A stretch of DNA of 64,000 nucleotides from Lutibacter sp. (GTDB lineage Bacteria > Bacteroidota > Bacteroidia > Flavobacteriales > Flavobacteriaceae): assembly GCF_021647475.1 (NCBI RefSeq), contig NZ_JAKIUR010000003.1:27515-91514 (forward strand). The letters are read 5' to 3'. Below are positions 33,236 through 42,749 of this stretch, in pieces; the first letter of the stretch is position 1, and each line of letters begins with the position of its first letter. The notes under the pieces are model-generated. The model worked only from the letters and a program-made list of their open reading frames with translations. It had not been told where the DNA came from and did not search any database. The translations under genes were made by a program, and so were the position numbers.

Positions 33236-34118
33236 CCCCGTACTTTTAAAAGAAAGCATTGATGGTTTAGCAATTAAGCCAAATGGTATTTATGTAGATG
33301 TAACCTTTGGAGGCGGAGGTCATTCTAAAGAAATTTTGAAATATTTAAATAGAGATGGAAAATTATTTGCCTTTGACCAAGATGAAGATGCAAAACAAAA
33401 TAGTTTAGAAGATGAACGCTTTACTTTAATTCCGCAGAATTTTAGATATATAAAAAGGTATTTACGGTTTTACAATATAAAAAAAGTAGATGGAATTTTA
33501 GCAGATTTAGGAGTTTCCTCACATCAATTTGATGTAGCTGAACGAGGATTTTCAACTCGGTTTAATGCAGATTTGGATATGAGAATGAATCAAACCGACG
33601 TGTTAACCGCCTACGGAGTAATTAATAACTATAAAGAATCTCAATTAAGTGATGTGCTGTTTCAATATGGCGAATTAAGAAATGCCAGAAGTTTAGCTAA
33701 AAAAATAGCAGAAGCAAGAATCGAGAAACCGATTAAAACAAGTTTCGATTTAAAACAAGTGTTGAATGATTTTATTCCGAAATCTAAAGAGCATAAAGTT
33801 TTGGCTCAAATATTTCAAGGGATTAGAATTGAGGTAAATCAGGAGATGGAAGCTTTAAAAGAATTTTTATTACAAGTTCCTGAATTGTTAAATCCTAATG
33901 GACGGTTAAGTGTAATTTCTTATCATTCATTAGAAGATAGATTAGTAAAACGATTTATAAAAAACGGAATGTTTGAAGGGGAACCAGAGAAAGATTTTTA
34001 TGGGAATATTTCAGTTCCAATGAAAAAAATTGGAAAATTAATAATTCCAAGTATAGATGAAATTAAATTAAATAATAGAGCACGTAGTGCAAAACTAAGA
34101 ATAGCAACTTTAAAATAA
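33222..34118 (+). CDS. rsmH: 16S rRNA (cytosine-1402 N4) methyltransferase
   Basis: A 298-residue SAM-dependent enzyme that methylates C1402 of 16S rRNA. NYHNPVLLKESIDGL and YVDVTFGGGGHSKEIL form the SAM-binding start. GILADLGVSSHQFDVAERGFS and SYHSLEDRLVKRFIK are family signatures. I took ATG 33222 (MNYHNPVLL), overlapping the end of mraZ by 14 bases; an ATG at 33213 adding three residues is also possible. It is followed directly by the ftsL-like gene. Confidence 0.93.
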   Translation: MNYHNPVLLKESIDGLAIKPNGIYVDVTFGGGGHSKEILKYLNRDGKLFAFDQDEDAKQNSLEDERFTLIPQNFRYIKRYLRFYNIKKVDGILADLGVSSHQFDVAERGFSTRFNADLDMRMNQTDVLTAYGVINNYKESQLSDVLFQYGELRNARSLAKKIAEARIEKPIKTSFDLKQVLNDFIPKSKEHKVLAQIFQGIRIEVNQEMEALKEFLLQVPELLNPNGRLSVISYHSLEDRLVKRFIKNGMFEGEPEKDFYGNISVPMKKIGKLIIPSIDEIKLNNRARSAKLRIATLK

Positions 34119-34451
34119 ATGTCAAAAATTAAAAAAAACATATACAATATTCTTAAAGGTAATTTTTTAATCAGTGATGATGCTTTAAAAAATTGGAAGT
34201 TTTTGGTTTTTGTAGTGGTGTTAATGTTGTTTATGATTTCAAGTGCACATTATGCAGATAGGCAAGTTTTAGAAATTGCAAAATTGAATAAAGAAATTAA
34301 AGAATTAAAAGCTGAATTTGTAGATACACGTTCAATAGCAATGAAAATAAAGTTAGAATCAAACATTAAAAATAAAGTAAAAGAATTAGGATTACAGCCA
34401 AGCGAAAATCCGCCTGAAATTATTAAAGTAACCTCAAAACCTGTTAAATAA
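34119..34451 (+). CDS. ftsL: FtsL-like cell division protein
   Basis: A 110-residue bitopic inner-membrane protein. The cytoplasmic part has about 29 residues, the membrane segment is LVFVVVLMLFMISSAHYA (about residues 29-46), and a heptad-like periplasmic coiled coil (VLEIAKLNKEIKELKAEF) follows. This is the architecture of FtsL in the FtsQLB complex. Its position between rsmH and ftsI is the conserved dcw position for ftsL, which supports the call more than sequence identity does. Confidence 0.82.
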   Translation: MSKIKKNIYNILKGNFLISDDALKNWKFLVFVVVLMLFMISSAHYADRQVLEIAKLNKEIKELKAEFVDTRSIAMKIKLESNIKNKVKELGLQPSENPPEIIKVTSKPVK

Positions 34452-34453
34452 CC

Positions 34454-36448
34454 TTGTCAACAACCAAAAAAAGCATATTAAATAAATTATATATAGTATT
34501 TGCATTTGTAGTATTATTCATGATTGCTATACTTATAAAACTAGTTAACATACAGTATGTTGAGGGAGATAAGTATCGGAAATTATCACAACAGCTTACA
34601 CTTAAAAACGACACTATTTTTGCCAATAGAGGCAATGTTTTTTCAGATGATGGTAGCTTACTTGCTACATCAAAATCGGAGTATGAAATTAGGATAGATG
34701 CAGTAACTATTGATGGTGAAATATTTGAAAAAAACATACGTAGTTTGTCTAAATCTTTATCAGGATTATTAGGAAACACTTCTTTTTATTGGGAAACTAA
34801 AATCAGAAAAGCACGAACTAATAAAAATAGATATTTATTTATTGCAAGAGGACTTGGATATATTAATTATATGAAAATCAAACACTTTCCTATTTTTAAA
34901 TTAGGAATGTATAAAGGTGGTTTTATTGCAGAACAATCTACCGTACGTGCACATCCTTTAGGTAAAGTTGCAGAACGTACTATTGGATATGATGATTATA
35001 GAGGTGGACCAGGAATAGAAGGTGCTTATAAAAAGTATTTACGCGGTAAGTTTGGTTGGAGAATGAAACAAAAAATTGCTAAAGGACAATGGAGACCAAT
35101 TAGTGATTCCAATGAAAAAGATCCAGTTGATGGTAAAGATGTTATTACTACGTTAAATGTAAACATTCAGGATATTGCACATCACTCTCTTTTAAGGCAG
35201 TTAGAATATTACCATGCAGAACACGGTTGTGTGGTAGTTATGGAAACAAAAACTGGCGAGATAAAAGCAATTTCTAATTTGGGAATTAATTCGGAAGGAA
35301 AATATTATGAAAAACGAAATTATGCAGTGTATGAATCTATAGAACCTGGTTCAGCTTTTAAATTGATGTCATTAGTAGCTGCTTTAAAATTAAAAGCAAT
35401 TGATACCAGTACTATTGTAGACACTAAAGATGGAAAATTTAAAATGTATGGTAGATATATTCACGATTCTAAAAGAGGTGGACACGGAGTAATTTCAGCC
35501 GCAAAAGCATTTGAGGTTTCTTCAAATATTGGATTTGCTCGTTTAATAGATGATCATTTTAAGGATAAGCCAAGTAAGTTTATAAATGCATTAAAAGGTA
35601 TGCACTTAGATAAACAGTTAGGGTTAACTATTAAAGGAGAAGGTTATCCGGAAATTCCTTCACCTGGAGATAAAAAATGGAGTAAAAATGCATTACCATC
35701 TATTGCTTATGGATATAATTTAAGAATGACTCCTTTACAAATTTTAACTTTTTACAATGCAATTGCCAATAACGGTGAAATGGTGAAGCCTAGATTTGTA
35801 AAAGAAATTAGATCAAGAAATCAACATCATAAATATTTTGAAAAAGAAGTAATTGACCCAGCTATTTGCTCAAAACAAATTATATCAGAAGTACAGGAAT
35901 TACTTAAAAATGTGGTTAAGCTTGGAACTGCTAAAAAACTATATAGTAAAAACTTTTCTATGGCTGGCAAAACAGGAACTGCACGAACAGAATATTGGAT
36001 GCCAGATTGGAATAAAAATAAAAGATATGTTTCTTCTTTTACAGGATATTTTCCAGCAAAAAATCCTAAGTATTCTTGTATTGTAGTTATTTTCAAACCA
36101 AAAGTTCAAAAAGGGTATTACGGTGCAGATGTTTCTGGCCCTGTTTTTAAAGATATTGCTCAAAAAATTTACACTTCAAATCCAGATGTTAAAGTCATCA
36201 ATGCAAATGATACACGCAATTTTGCAAGTGTAAAAAACAACTATAATTCTTACTACACCATCTCAAATAAGGCAACTCGGACGATGCCTAATTTAAAAGG
36301 AATGGCAGAAATGGATGCCATTCCTTTTCTTGAAAATTTGGGATTAAAAGTTACTTGTGAAGGAACGGGTAAAGTAGTGGAACAATCTATAAAAAAAGGA
36401 GAAAAAATAAGTAAGGGCAAAACAGTAGTTTTAAAATTATCAACCTAA
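34454..36448 (+). CDS. ftsI: Septal peptidoglycan transpeptidase FtsI (PBP3-like) with PASTA domain
   Basis: A 664-residue class B penicillin-binding protein that crosslinks septal peptidoglycan. A short cytoplasmic tail and membrane segment (about 13-30) lead to the pedestal domain. The transpeptidase has SAFK (S300/K303), SSN and KTG (K506). One C-terminal PASTA repeat (about 610-664, MPNLKGMAEMDAIPFLENLG) is present, which is absent in E. coli FtsI. The start is a TTG 2 bases after the ftsL stop. The partner is FtsW, encoded downstream in the same cluster. Confidence 0.94.
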   Translation: MSTTKKSILNKLYIVFAFVVLFMIAILIKLVNIQYVEGDKYRKLSQQLTLKNDTIFANRGNVFSDDGSLLATSKSEYEIRIDAVTIDGEIFEKNIRSLSKSLSGLLGNTSFYWETKIRKARTNKNRYLFIARGLGYINYMKIKHFPIFKLGMYKGGFIAEQSTVRAHPLGKVAERTIGYDDYRGGPGIEGAYKKYLRGKFGWRMKQKIAKGQWRPISDSNEKDPVDGKDVITTLNVNIQDIAHHSLLRQLEYYHAEHGCVVVMETKTGEIKAISNLGINSEGKYYEKRNYAVYESIEPGSAFKLMSLVAALKLKAIDTSTIVDTKDGKFKMYGRYIHDSKRGGHGVISAAKAFEVSSNIGFARLIDDHFKDKPSKFINALKGMHLDKQLGLTIKGEGYPEIPSPGDKKWSKNALPSIAYGYNLRMTPLQILTFYNAIANNGEMVKPRFVKEIRSRNQHHKYFEKEVIDPAICSKQIISEVQELLKNVVKLGTAKKLYSKNFSMAGKTGTARTEYWMPDWNKNKRYVSSFTGYFPAKNPKYSCIVVIFKPKVQKGYYGADVSGPVFKDIAQKIYTSNPDVKVINANDTRNFASVKNNYNSYYTISNKATRTMPNLKGMAEMDAIPFLENLGLKVTCEGTGKVVEQSIKKGEKISKGKTVVLKLST

Positions 36449-37912
36449 TTGAAAATCGTTAAAAACATATTAAATAAGGTAGCTATAAATTCCGTTGTGG
36501 GGAATGTTAATGTAGCGGTTGCAAATGTTGTTTTTGATTCGCGTAAAGTAATCAAAAACAGCATGTTTGTAGCTCAAAAAGGTCTGGTTTTTAACGGTCA
36601 TAAATTTATAAATAAAGCTATTGAATTAGGTGCTACTTCAATTGTTTGTGAAGAATTACCAAGTAATTTAATCGCAAATGTGGTTTATGTACAAGTAGCA
36701 AATAGCAATTCGGCATTGGCAATTATAGCTGCTAATTTCTACAACAATCCTTCATCTAAATTAAAATTAATAGGAATTACAGGGACCAATGGAAAAACAA
36801 CCATTGCCACATTATTATATGAATTATTTAAAAAAGCTGGTTTTAAAGTAGGTTTATTTTCTACCGTTAAAATTTTGGTTAATGATAAAGAGTTTAAAGC
36901 AACACATACCACACCAGATTCTATAGCCATAAATTACTATTTAAATAAAATGGTTGAAAAAGAAGTTTCTTTCTGTTTTATGGAAGTTAGTTCTCATGGA
37001 ATTCACCAAAAAAGAACAGAAGGATTACTTTTTGATACGGGTGTTTTCACCAATTTAACTCACGATCATTTAGATTATCATAAAACCTTTAAAGAATACC
37101 GTGATGTAAAAAAATCATTTTTTGATGCTTTACCAAAATCAGCGAATGCTTTGGTAAATACTGATGATAAAAATGGATTAGTAATGTTGCAAAATACTAA
37201 AGCTAAAAAATATACTTATGCTTTAAAAACTATGGCAGACTTTAAAGCTAAAATTATAGAAAATAGATTTTCAGGATTGTTATTGTCTATAAATAATCAA
37301 GAAGTTTGGACACATTTAGTTGGAGAATTTAACGCCTATAACTTAACAGCAATTTATGGTGTTGCCAAATTATTCGGATTAGAATCTATTAAGATATTAA
37401 CAATTATAAGTCAGTTAAATAGTGTAAAAGGTCGTTTTCAGTACCTAACTTCTAAAAATGGAATAGTGGTGGTAATTGATTATGCTCATACACCAGATGC
37501 GTTAAAAAATGTACTTCAAACGATACAAAATTTAAAAAATAAAAACAATCAAATAATTACCGTTGTGGGATGCGGAGGTGATAGAGATAAAGCTAAACGT
37601 CCTGTTATGGGGCGTATAGCTTCTCAATTAAGCTCTCAAGTAATATTCACTTCAGATAATCCTAGAAGTGAAAATCCTCAAACTATTATTGATGAAATGG
37701 AAGCTGGTGTAGAGCAAATTAATTTAAAAAAAGTGGTTCATATTTTAGAACGATCACAAGCCATAAAAATGGCATCTAAACTAGCCGTAAAAGGAGATAT
37801 TATTTTAATTGCAGGAAAAGGTCATGAAACCTATCAAGAAATAAAAGGAATAAGAAATCATTTTGATGATTATGAAGAAATAACTAAAAATTTTAAAGCA
37901 ATAGCAAGTTAA
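36449..37912 (+). CDS. murE: UDP-MurNAc-L-Ala-D-Glu:meso-diaminopimelate ligase
   Basis: A 487-residue Mur ligase that adds the third stem-peptide residue. The P-loop is GITGTNGKTTIATL, and the carbamylated-lysine region lies in the middle domain. The C-terminal SDNPRSENPQ contains the DNPR motif diagnostic of meso-diaminopimelate rather than lysine specificity. The start is TTG, immediately after the ftsI stop. Length is normal. Confidence 0.96.
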   Translation: MKIVKNILNKVAINSVVGNVNVAVANVVFDSRKVIKNSMFVAQKGLVFNGHKFINKAIELGATSIVCEELPSNLIANVVYVQVANSNSALAIIAANFYNNPSSKLKLIGITGTNGKTTIATLLYELFKKAGFKVGLFSTVKILVNDKEFKATHTTPDSIAINYYLNKMVEKEVSFCFMEVSSHGIHQKRTEGLLFDTGVFTNLTHDHLDYHKTFKEYRDVKKSFFDALPKSANALVNTDDKNGLVMLQNTKAKKYTYALKTMADFKAKIIENRFSGLLLSINNQEVWTHLVGEFNAYNLTAIYGVAKLFGLESIKILTIISQLNSVKGRFQYLTSKNGIVVVIDYAHTPDALKNVLQTIQNLKNKNNQIITVVGCGGDRDKAKRPVMGRIASQLSSQVIFTSDNPRSENPQTIIDEMEAGVEQINLKKVVHILERSQAIKMASKLAVKGDIILIAGKGHETYQEIKGIRNHFDDYEEITKNFKAIAS

Positions 37913-37914
37913 AA

Positions 37915-39141
37915 ATGTTGTATTATTTATTTGAATATTTAGAAAAACACTACAGTATAGCTGGTGCAGGATTGTTTCAATACATTACCTTTAGGTCTGC
38001 TTTTGCCTTTATAATTTCATTATTATTTTCAACCATTTACGGTAAACGAATTATTGATTTTTTACAACGAAAACAAGTAGGTGAATCTGTTAGAGATTTA
38101 GGTTTAACAGGTCAAATAGAAAAAGCTGGAACACCTACAATGGGTGGAATAATTATTATTTTAGCAACATTAATTCCGGTATTATTACTTGCTAAAATAG
38201 AAAATATTTACATTATCATTTTAATTGTAACCATGCTTTGGATGGGTGCTATTGGTTTTATTGATGATTATATTAAAATTTTTAAAAAAAATAAAGAAGG
38301 ATTAAAAGGAAGATTTAAAATATTAGGTCAAATCACATTAGGAATTTTTGTTGGTGGCATGTTATATTTTAATCCACAAGTTACTATTAAGCAAAAACTT
38401 CCTGTAAAATTTCAATATGTTACAGAAAACGGCACACCGATTTTATTTGGAAAAGCTGAAAAATCAACCAAAACAACCATTCCATTTGTCAAAAATAACG
38501 AACTAAATTATGCTGATGCACTTAATTTATTTGGAAATGGATTAAAAGATTATGCTTGGTTAATATTTATACCAATTGTAATTTTTATTATAACAGCAGT
38601 TTCAAATGGAGCAAATTTAACGGATGGAATTGATGGGCTAGCAGCGGGTTCTTCGGCGATAATTGTACTTACTTTAGGGATTTTTGCCTGGGTATCAGGT
38701 AATATCATCTTTGCGAATTATTTGGATGTTATGTACATCCCAAATTCTGGGGAAATGACGGTTTTTATTTCTGCTTTTGTTGGAGCTTTAATTGGGTTTT
38801 TATGGTATAACACGTATCCCGCTCAAATATTTATGGGAGATACTGGTAGTTTAACCATTGGTGCAGTAATTGCAGTTTTAGCTATTGCGGTACGTAAAGA
38901 ATTGCTTATTCCTATTTTGGCAGGCGTGTTTTTAGTTGAAAATTTATCCGTAATCCTTCAAGTAAGTTATTTTAAATACTCCAAGAAAAGATATGGAGTT
39001 GGTAAACGGATTTTTAAAATGTCACCATTACATCATCATTTTCAAAAGTCAGGATATCATGAAAGTAAAATCGTTGTCCGATTTTGGATTATAGGAATAT
39101 TGTTAGCAGTATTTACCATTATCACTTTAAAATTACGATAA
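37915..39141 (+). CDS. mraY: Phospho-MurNAc-pentapeptide transferase
   Basis: A 408-residue polytopic enzyme that makes lipid I on the inner membrane. About ten hydrophobic segments are visible. The catalytic Asp motifs are IGFIDDYIKI and GANLTDGIDGLAAG; FMGDTGSLTIGA and SPLHHHFQKSGYHESK complete the active site. A roughly 60-residue insertion between helices (about residues 155-215) makes it longer than the 360-residue E. coli MraY, a feature I associate with Bacteroidota homologues. Confidence 0.96.
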   Translation: MLYYLFEYLEKHYSIAGAGLFQYITFRSAFAFIISLLFSTIYGKRIIDFLQRKQVGESVRDLGLTGQIEKAGTPTMGGIIIILATLIPVLLLAKIENIYIIILIVTMLWMGAIGFIDDYIKIFKKNKEGLKGRFKILGQITLGIFVGGMLYFNPQVTIKQKLPVKFQYVTENGTPILFGKAEKSTKTTIPFVKNNELNYADALNLFGNGLKDYAWLIFIPIVIFIITAVSNGANLTDGIDGLAAGSSAIIVLTLGIFAWVSGNIIFANYLDVMYIPNSGEMTVFISAFVGALIGFLWYNTYPAQIFMGDTGSLTIGAVIAVLAIAVRKELLIPILAGVFLVENLSVILQVSYFKYSKKRYGVGKRIFKMSPLHHHFQKSGYHESKIVVRFWIIGILLAVFTIITLKLR

Positions 39142-39142
39142 A

Positions 39143-40477
39143 ATGAAATTGGTGATTTTAGGTGCTGGTGAAAGCGGCGTTGGAGCTGCCATTTTAGGTA
39201 AACAAAAAAATTATAAAGTTTTTGTTTCTGATGCAGGAAGCATAACTAAAAAATATAAAAACGTTCTTTTAAATAATGAAATTTCTTTTGAAGAAGGACA
39301 ACATTCTAAAGCTATAATTTTTGAAGCAGATATTGTTGTTAAAAGCCCTGGAATACCAGATACTACTCAAATTATAAAAGAAATTAAGGATAGAGATATT
39401 CCGATAATTTCTGAAATTGAGTTTGCTTTTACTTTTTGTAATGCTAAAATTATTGGAATTACAGGTTCAAACGGGAAAACAACAACAACTATGTTAGTGC
39501 ATCACATTTTAAAAAATGCACAGCTAAATGTTGGAATGGGAGGTAACATTGGTAAAAGTTTTGCACAACAGGTTGCTGAAGATAAAGTGGATTATGAAGT
39601 GTTGGAATTAAGTAGTTTCCAGCTCGATGGCATTAAAAATTTTAAGCCAAGTATTGCCATTATTACCAATATAACACCCGACCATTTAGATCGGTATAAT
39701 TACAAATTTGAAAACTATATCAATTCAAAATTTAGAATAACTAAAAATCAAACTGAAGAAGATTATTTAATATATGATAATGAAGATAAAGTCATTTCAA
39801 AATGGTTAAAAACTAATAAAATAAAATCAAAATTACTTCCTTTTTCTACTGAAAAAGAATTAGAAGAAGGAGCATTTATAAGAAATAACAACATCATAAT
39901 AAAATATAATAATATAGAAAATTCAATAATGAGTATTTCAACACTAGCATTAAAAGGAAAACACAATACTAAAAACGCAATGGCAGCAGCCATGGCAACA
40001 ACCTTGTTAAAAGTAAGGCAAAACACTATTAGAGAAAGTTTAGAAGATTTTGAAGGAGCCGCACATCGTTTAGAGTCTGTGTTAAAAATTAACGGAGTTC
40101 AATATATAAATGATTCAAAAGCTACCAACATAAATGCAACTTTTTACGCATTAGATAGTATGCAATCTCCAACAGTTTGGATTGTTGGCGGGGTAGATAA
40201 AGGAAATGATTATTTAGAGTTAATGCCTTTGGTCCGTGAAAAAGTGAAGGCAATTATTTGTTTAGGACTTGATAATCAGAAAATTGTGCAAACATTTGGG
40301 AATGTTATCAATTTAATTGTTGAAACTGCTGGAGCAGAAGAAGCCGTTAAAGTTGCTTATAAAATTGCCGAAAAAGGTGATACGGTATTATTATCGCCAG
40401 CTTGTGCAAGTTTTGATTTGTTTGATAATTATGAAGATAGAGGAAACCAATTTAAACAAGCAATAAAAGAGTTGTAA
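39143..40477 (+). CDS. murD: UDP-MurNAc-L-alanine:D-glutamate ligase
   Basis: A 444-residue Mur ligase that adds D-Glu. The N-terminal Rossmann domain starts KLVILGAGESGVGAAIL. The P-loop is GITGSNGKTTTTMLV, and NITPDHLDRYN precedes the conserved lysine region. YINDSKATNINATFYAL is a MurD signature in domain 3. It sits 1 base after mraY and 3 bases before ftsW. Confidence 0.95.
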   Translation: MKLVILGAGESGVGAAILGKQKNYKVFVSDAGSITKKYKNVLLNNEISFEEGQHSKAIIFEADIVVKSPGIPDTTQIIKEIKDRDIPIISEIEFAFTFCNAKIIGITGSNGKTTTTMLVHHILKNAQLNVGMGGNIGKSFAQQVAEDKVDYEVLELSSFQLDGIKNFKPSIAIITNITPDHLDRYNYKFENYINSKFRITKNQTEEDYLIYDNEDKVISKWLKTNKIKSKLLPFSTEKELEEGAFIRNNNIIIKYNNIENSIMSISTLALKGKHNTKNAMAAAMATTLLKVRQNTIRESLEDFEGAAHRLESVLKINGVQYINDSKATNINATFYALDSMQSPTVWIVGGVDKGNDYLELMPLVREKVKAIICLGLDNQKIVQTFGNVINLIVETAGAEEAVKVAYKIAEKGDTVLLSPACASFDLFDNYEDRGNQFKQAIKEL

Positions 40478-40480
40478 TTA

Positions 40481-41668
40481 GTGAAAAAAATCCTAAAAAA
40501 TATTGAAGGTGATAAAGCCATTTGGGCAATTGTAGCAGTTTTAGCATTGCTATCATTTATGCCAGTTTATAGTGCAAGTACAAATTTAGTGTACGTTGCA
40601 AATTCTGGAACACCAACTTATTATCTAGTAAAACATGGAATATTGTTGTTTTTAGGATTTTTAATTATTTATGGAGTTCATAAAATTCCATTTAGATATT
40701 TTAGTGGAATTTCAGTGATAATTCTTCCGTTTGTTTTTATATTATTAGCTTATACGTTAACGCAAGGTCATACCATAAATGGGGCAAATGCAAGTAGATG
40801 GATTCAAATACCATTTATTGGTGTTGGCTTTCAAACTTCTGCTTTAGCAAGTATTGTTTTAATGGTTTATGTGGCACGTTATTTATCAAAAAATAAAGAA
40901 AAAAAAATTACGTTTAAAGATAGCCTATGGCAATTATGGTTACCAGTAGGTGTTATTTTGTCCTTAATTTTACCCGCAAATTTTTCTACAACGGCAATCA
41001 TTTTTTCAATGGTTTTAATGCTCACTTTTGTAGGTGGTTATCCTTTAAAATATTTAATGTATATCATAGGATTTGGATTAGTTTCTTTAGCTTTTTTTAT
41101 GTTGGTTGCAAAGGCTTTTCCTACAGTTATGCCTAATAGAGTAGATACTTGGATTAGTAGGGTTGAAAATTTTTCAAATAAAGATGCAAAAGAAGGATAC
41201 CAGGTTGAAAAAGCAAAAATAGCTATTGCAACAGGAAGTTTATTTGGTAAAGGAGCAGGTAAAAGTGTGCAAAAAAACTTTTTACCACAATCATCTTCTG
41301 ATTTTATATTCGCCATTATTATTGAAGAATGGGGATTGGTAGGGGCATTATTTGTGATTATAATGTATTTAGCATTGCTAATTCGAATTTTAGTAGCAGC
41401 TCAAAAAGCGATAAGTATTTTTGCCTCATTAATGATAATAGGAGTTGGTTTACCAATAATTTTTCAAGCGATAATTAATATGGCGGTAGCGGTGAATTTG
41501 TTCCCAGTTACAGGTCAAAATTTACCTTTAATTAGTAGTGGAGGAACTTCAATTTGGATGACTTGTATTGCTATCGGAATTATATTAAGTGTAACCGCAG
41601 AAAAAGAAATTGTACCGAATGAATTAGATGAAAACCCTTTAGATATTTTACATGAAGCAATCCATTAA
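40481..41668 (+). CDS. ftsW: SEDS glycosyltransferase FtsW
   Basis: A 395-residue inner-membrane peptidoglycan polymerase with about ten membrane segments. The catalytic-Asp-containing large loop follows the middle helices, and FIFAIIIEEWGLVGALFVI and LPLISSGGTSIW are SEDS signatures. The start codon is GTG. The last 17 bases overlap murG. The dcw location supports FtsW rather than RodA. Confidence 0.95.
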   Translation: MKKILKNIEGDKAIWAIVAVLALLSFMPVYSASTNLVYVANSGTPTYYLVKHGILLFLGFLIIYGVHKIPFRYFSGISVIILPFVFILLAYTLTQGHTINGANASRWIQIPFIGVGFQTSALASIVLMVYVARYLSKNKEKKITFKDSLWQLWLPVGVILSLILPANFSTTAIIFSMVLMLTFVGGYPLKYLMYIIGFGLVSLAFFMLVAKAFPTVMPNRVDTWISRVENFSNKDAKEGYQVEKAKIAIATGSLFGKGAGKSVQKNFLPQSSSDFIFAIIIEEWGLVGALFVIIMYLALLIRILVAAQKAISIFASLMIIGVGLPIIFQAIINMAVAVNLFPVTGQNLPLISSGGTSIWMTCIAIGIILSVTAEKEIVPNELDENPLDILHEAIH

Positions 41669-42749
41669 CATATTAATTAGCGGAGGTGGCACAGGAGGTC
41701 ACATTTATCCAGCAATTTCTATAGCCAACGAGTTAAAGAAAAAGTATGAAAATGCTTCGTTTTTATTTGTTGGATCAAAGGATAGAATGGAAATGCAAAA
41801 AGTACCACAAGCGGGTTATGATATAAAAGGATTATGGATTTCTGGAATTCAAAGAAAATTAACGCTCAAAAATTTATTATTTCCTTTAAAATTGATAAGC
41901 AGCTTATTTAAAGCATATACAATTATTAAAAAATTTAAACCGAACATTGTAATTGGAACTGGCGGATTTGCTAGTGGACCAACTTTATATGTTGCCAATC
42001 TTTTAAATATAAAAACAGTTATTCAAGAACAAAATTCATATCCTGGAATAACCAATAAATTGTTAAGTAAAAAAGCGGATAAAATTTGTGTGGCTTATGA
42101 CGGATTAGAGCGGTTTTTCCCTAAAGATAAAATTGTAAAAACAGGAAATCCTGTTCGTCAAGATTTGTTAAATAGTGAAAATAAAAGGCAAGAAGCAATT
42201 TCTTTTTTTGAGTTAGATACAAACAAAAAAATAGTGTTGATTTTAGGTGGAAGTTTAGGTGCAAGAGCTATCAATAATCTAATTCAGGAAAATATCAAAT
42301 GGCTGGTTTCAAAACACATTCAAATAATTTGGCAAACAGGCAATTTGTATTATAATGAATTCAAAAAATTTGATGAATTAGAAGGCGTAAAAACCTATGC
42401 TTTTTTGAATAAAATGGATTTAACTTTTGCCGCAGCCGATTTTGTAATTAGTAGAGCAGGTGCTAGTACGGTTTCTGAATTATGTATTATTGGAAAACCT
42501 GTAATCTTTATTCCTTCTCCAAATGTAGCGGAAGATCATCAAACTAAAAATGCATTGGCTGTAGTTCACAAAAATGCAGCATTATTATTAAAAGAAAATG
42601 AACTAGCAAGGTTTCAATCTGTTTTTAATGAATTAATCACAGATGAAAATTTGCAAAAAACACTAAGTGAAAATATCAAAAAATTAGCATTACCAAATGC
42701 AACAAAAAATATAATTAAAGAAATAGAAAAATTAATAACAAATAATTAA
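41652..42749 (+). CDS. murG: Lipid II-forming N-acetylglucosaminyltransferase
   Basis: A 365-residue GT28 enzyme that adds GlcNAc to lipid I on the cytoplasmic face. GGGTGGHIYPAISIANEL is the N-terminal lipid-I loop. GTGGFASGP is the second glycine loop, LILGGSLGARAINN the third, and AADFVISRAGASTVSEL contacts UDP-GlcNAc. It overlaps ftsW by 17 bases and is followed at once by murC. Confidence 0.96.
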   Translation: MKQSINILISGGGTGGHIYPAISIANELKKKYENASFLFVGSKDRMEMQKVPQAGYDIKGLWISGIQRKLTLKNLLFPLKLISSLFKAYTIIKKFKPNIVIGTGGFASGPTLYVANLLNIKTVIQEQNSYPGITNKLLSKKADKICVAYDGLERFFPKDKIVKTGNPVRQDLLNSENKRQEAISFFELDTNKKIVLILGGSLGARAINNLIQENIKWLVSKHIQIIWQTGNLYYNEFKKFDELEGVKTYAFLNKMDLTFAAADFVISRAGASTVSELCIIGKPVIFIPSPNVAEDHQTKNALAVVHKNAALLLKENELARFQSVFNELITDENLQKTLSENIKKLALPNATKNIIKEIEKLITNN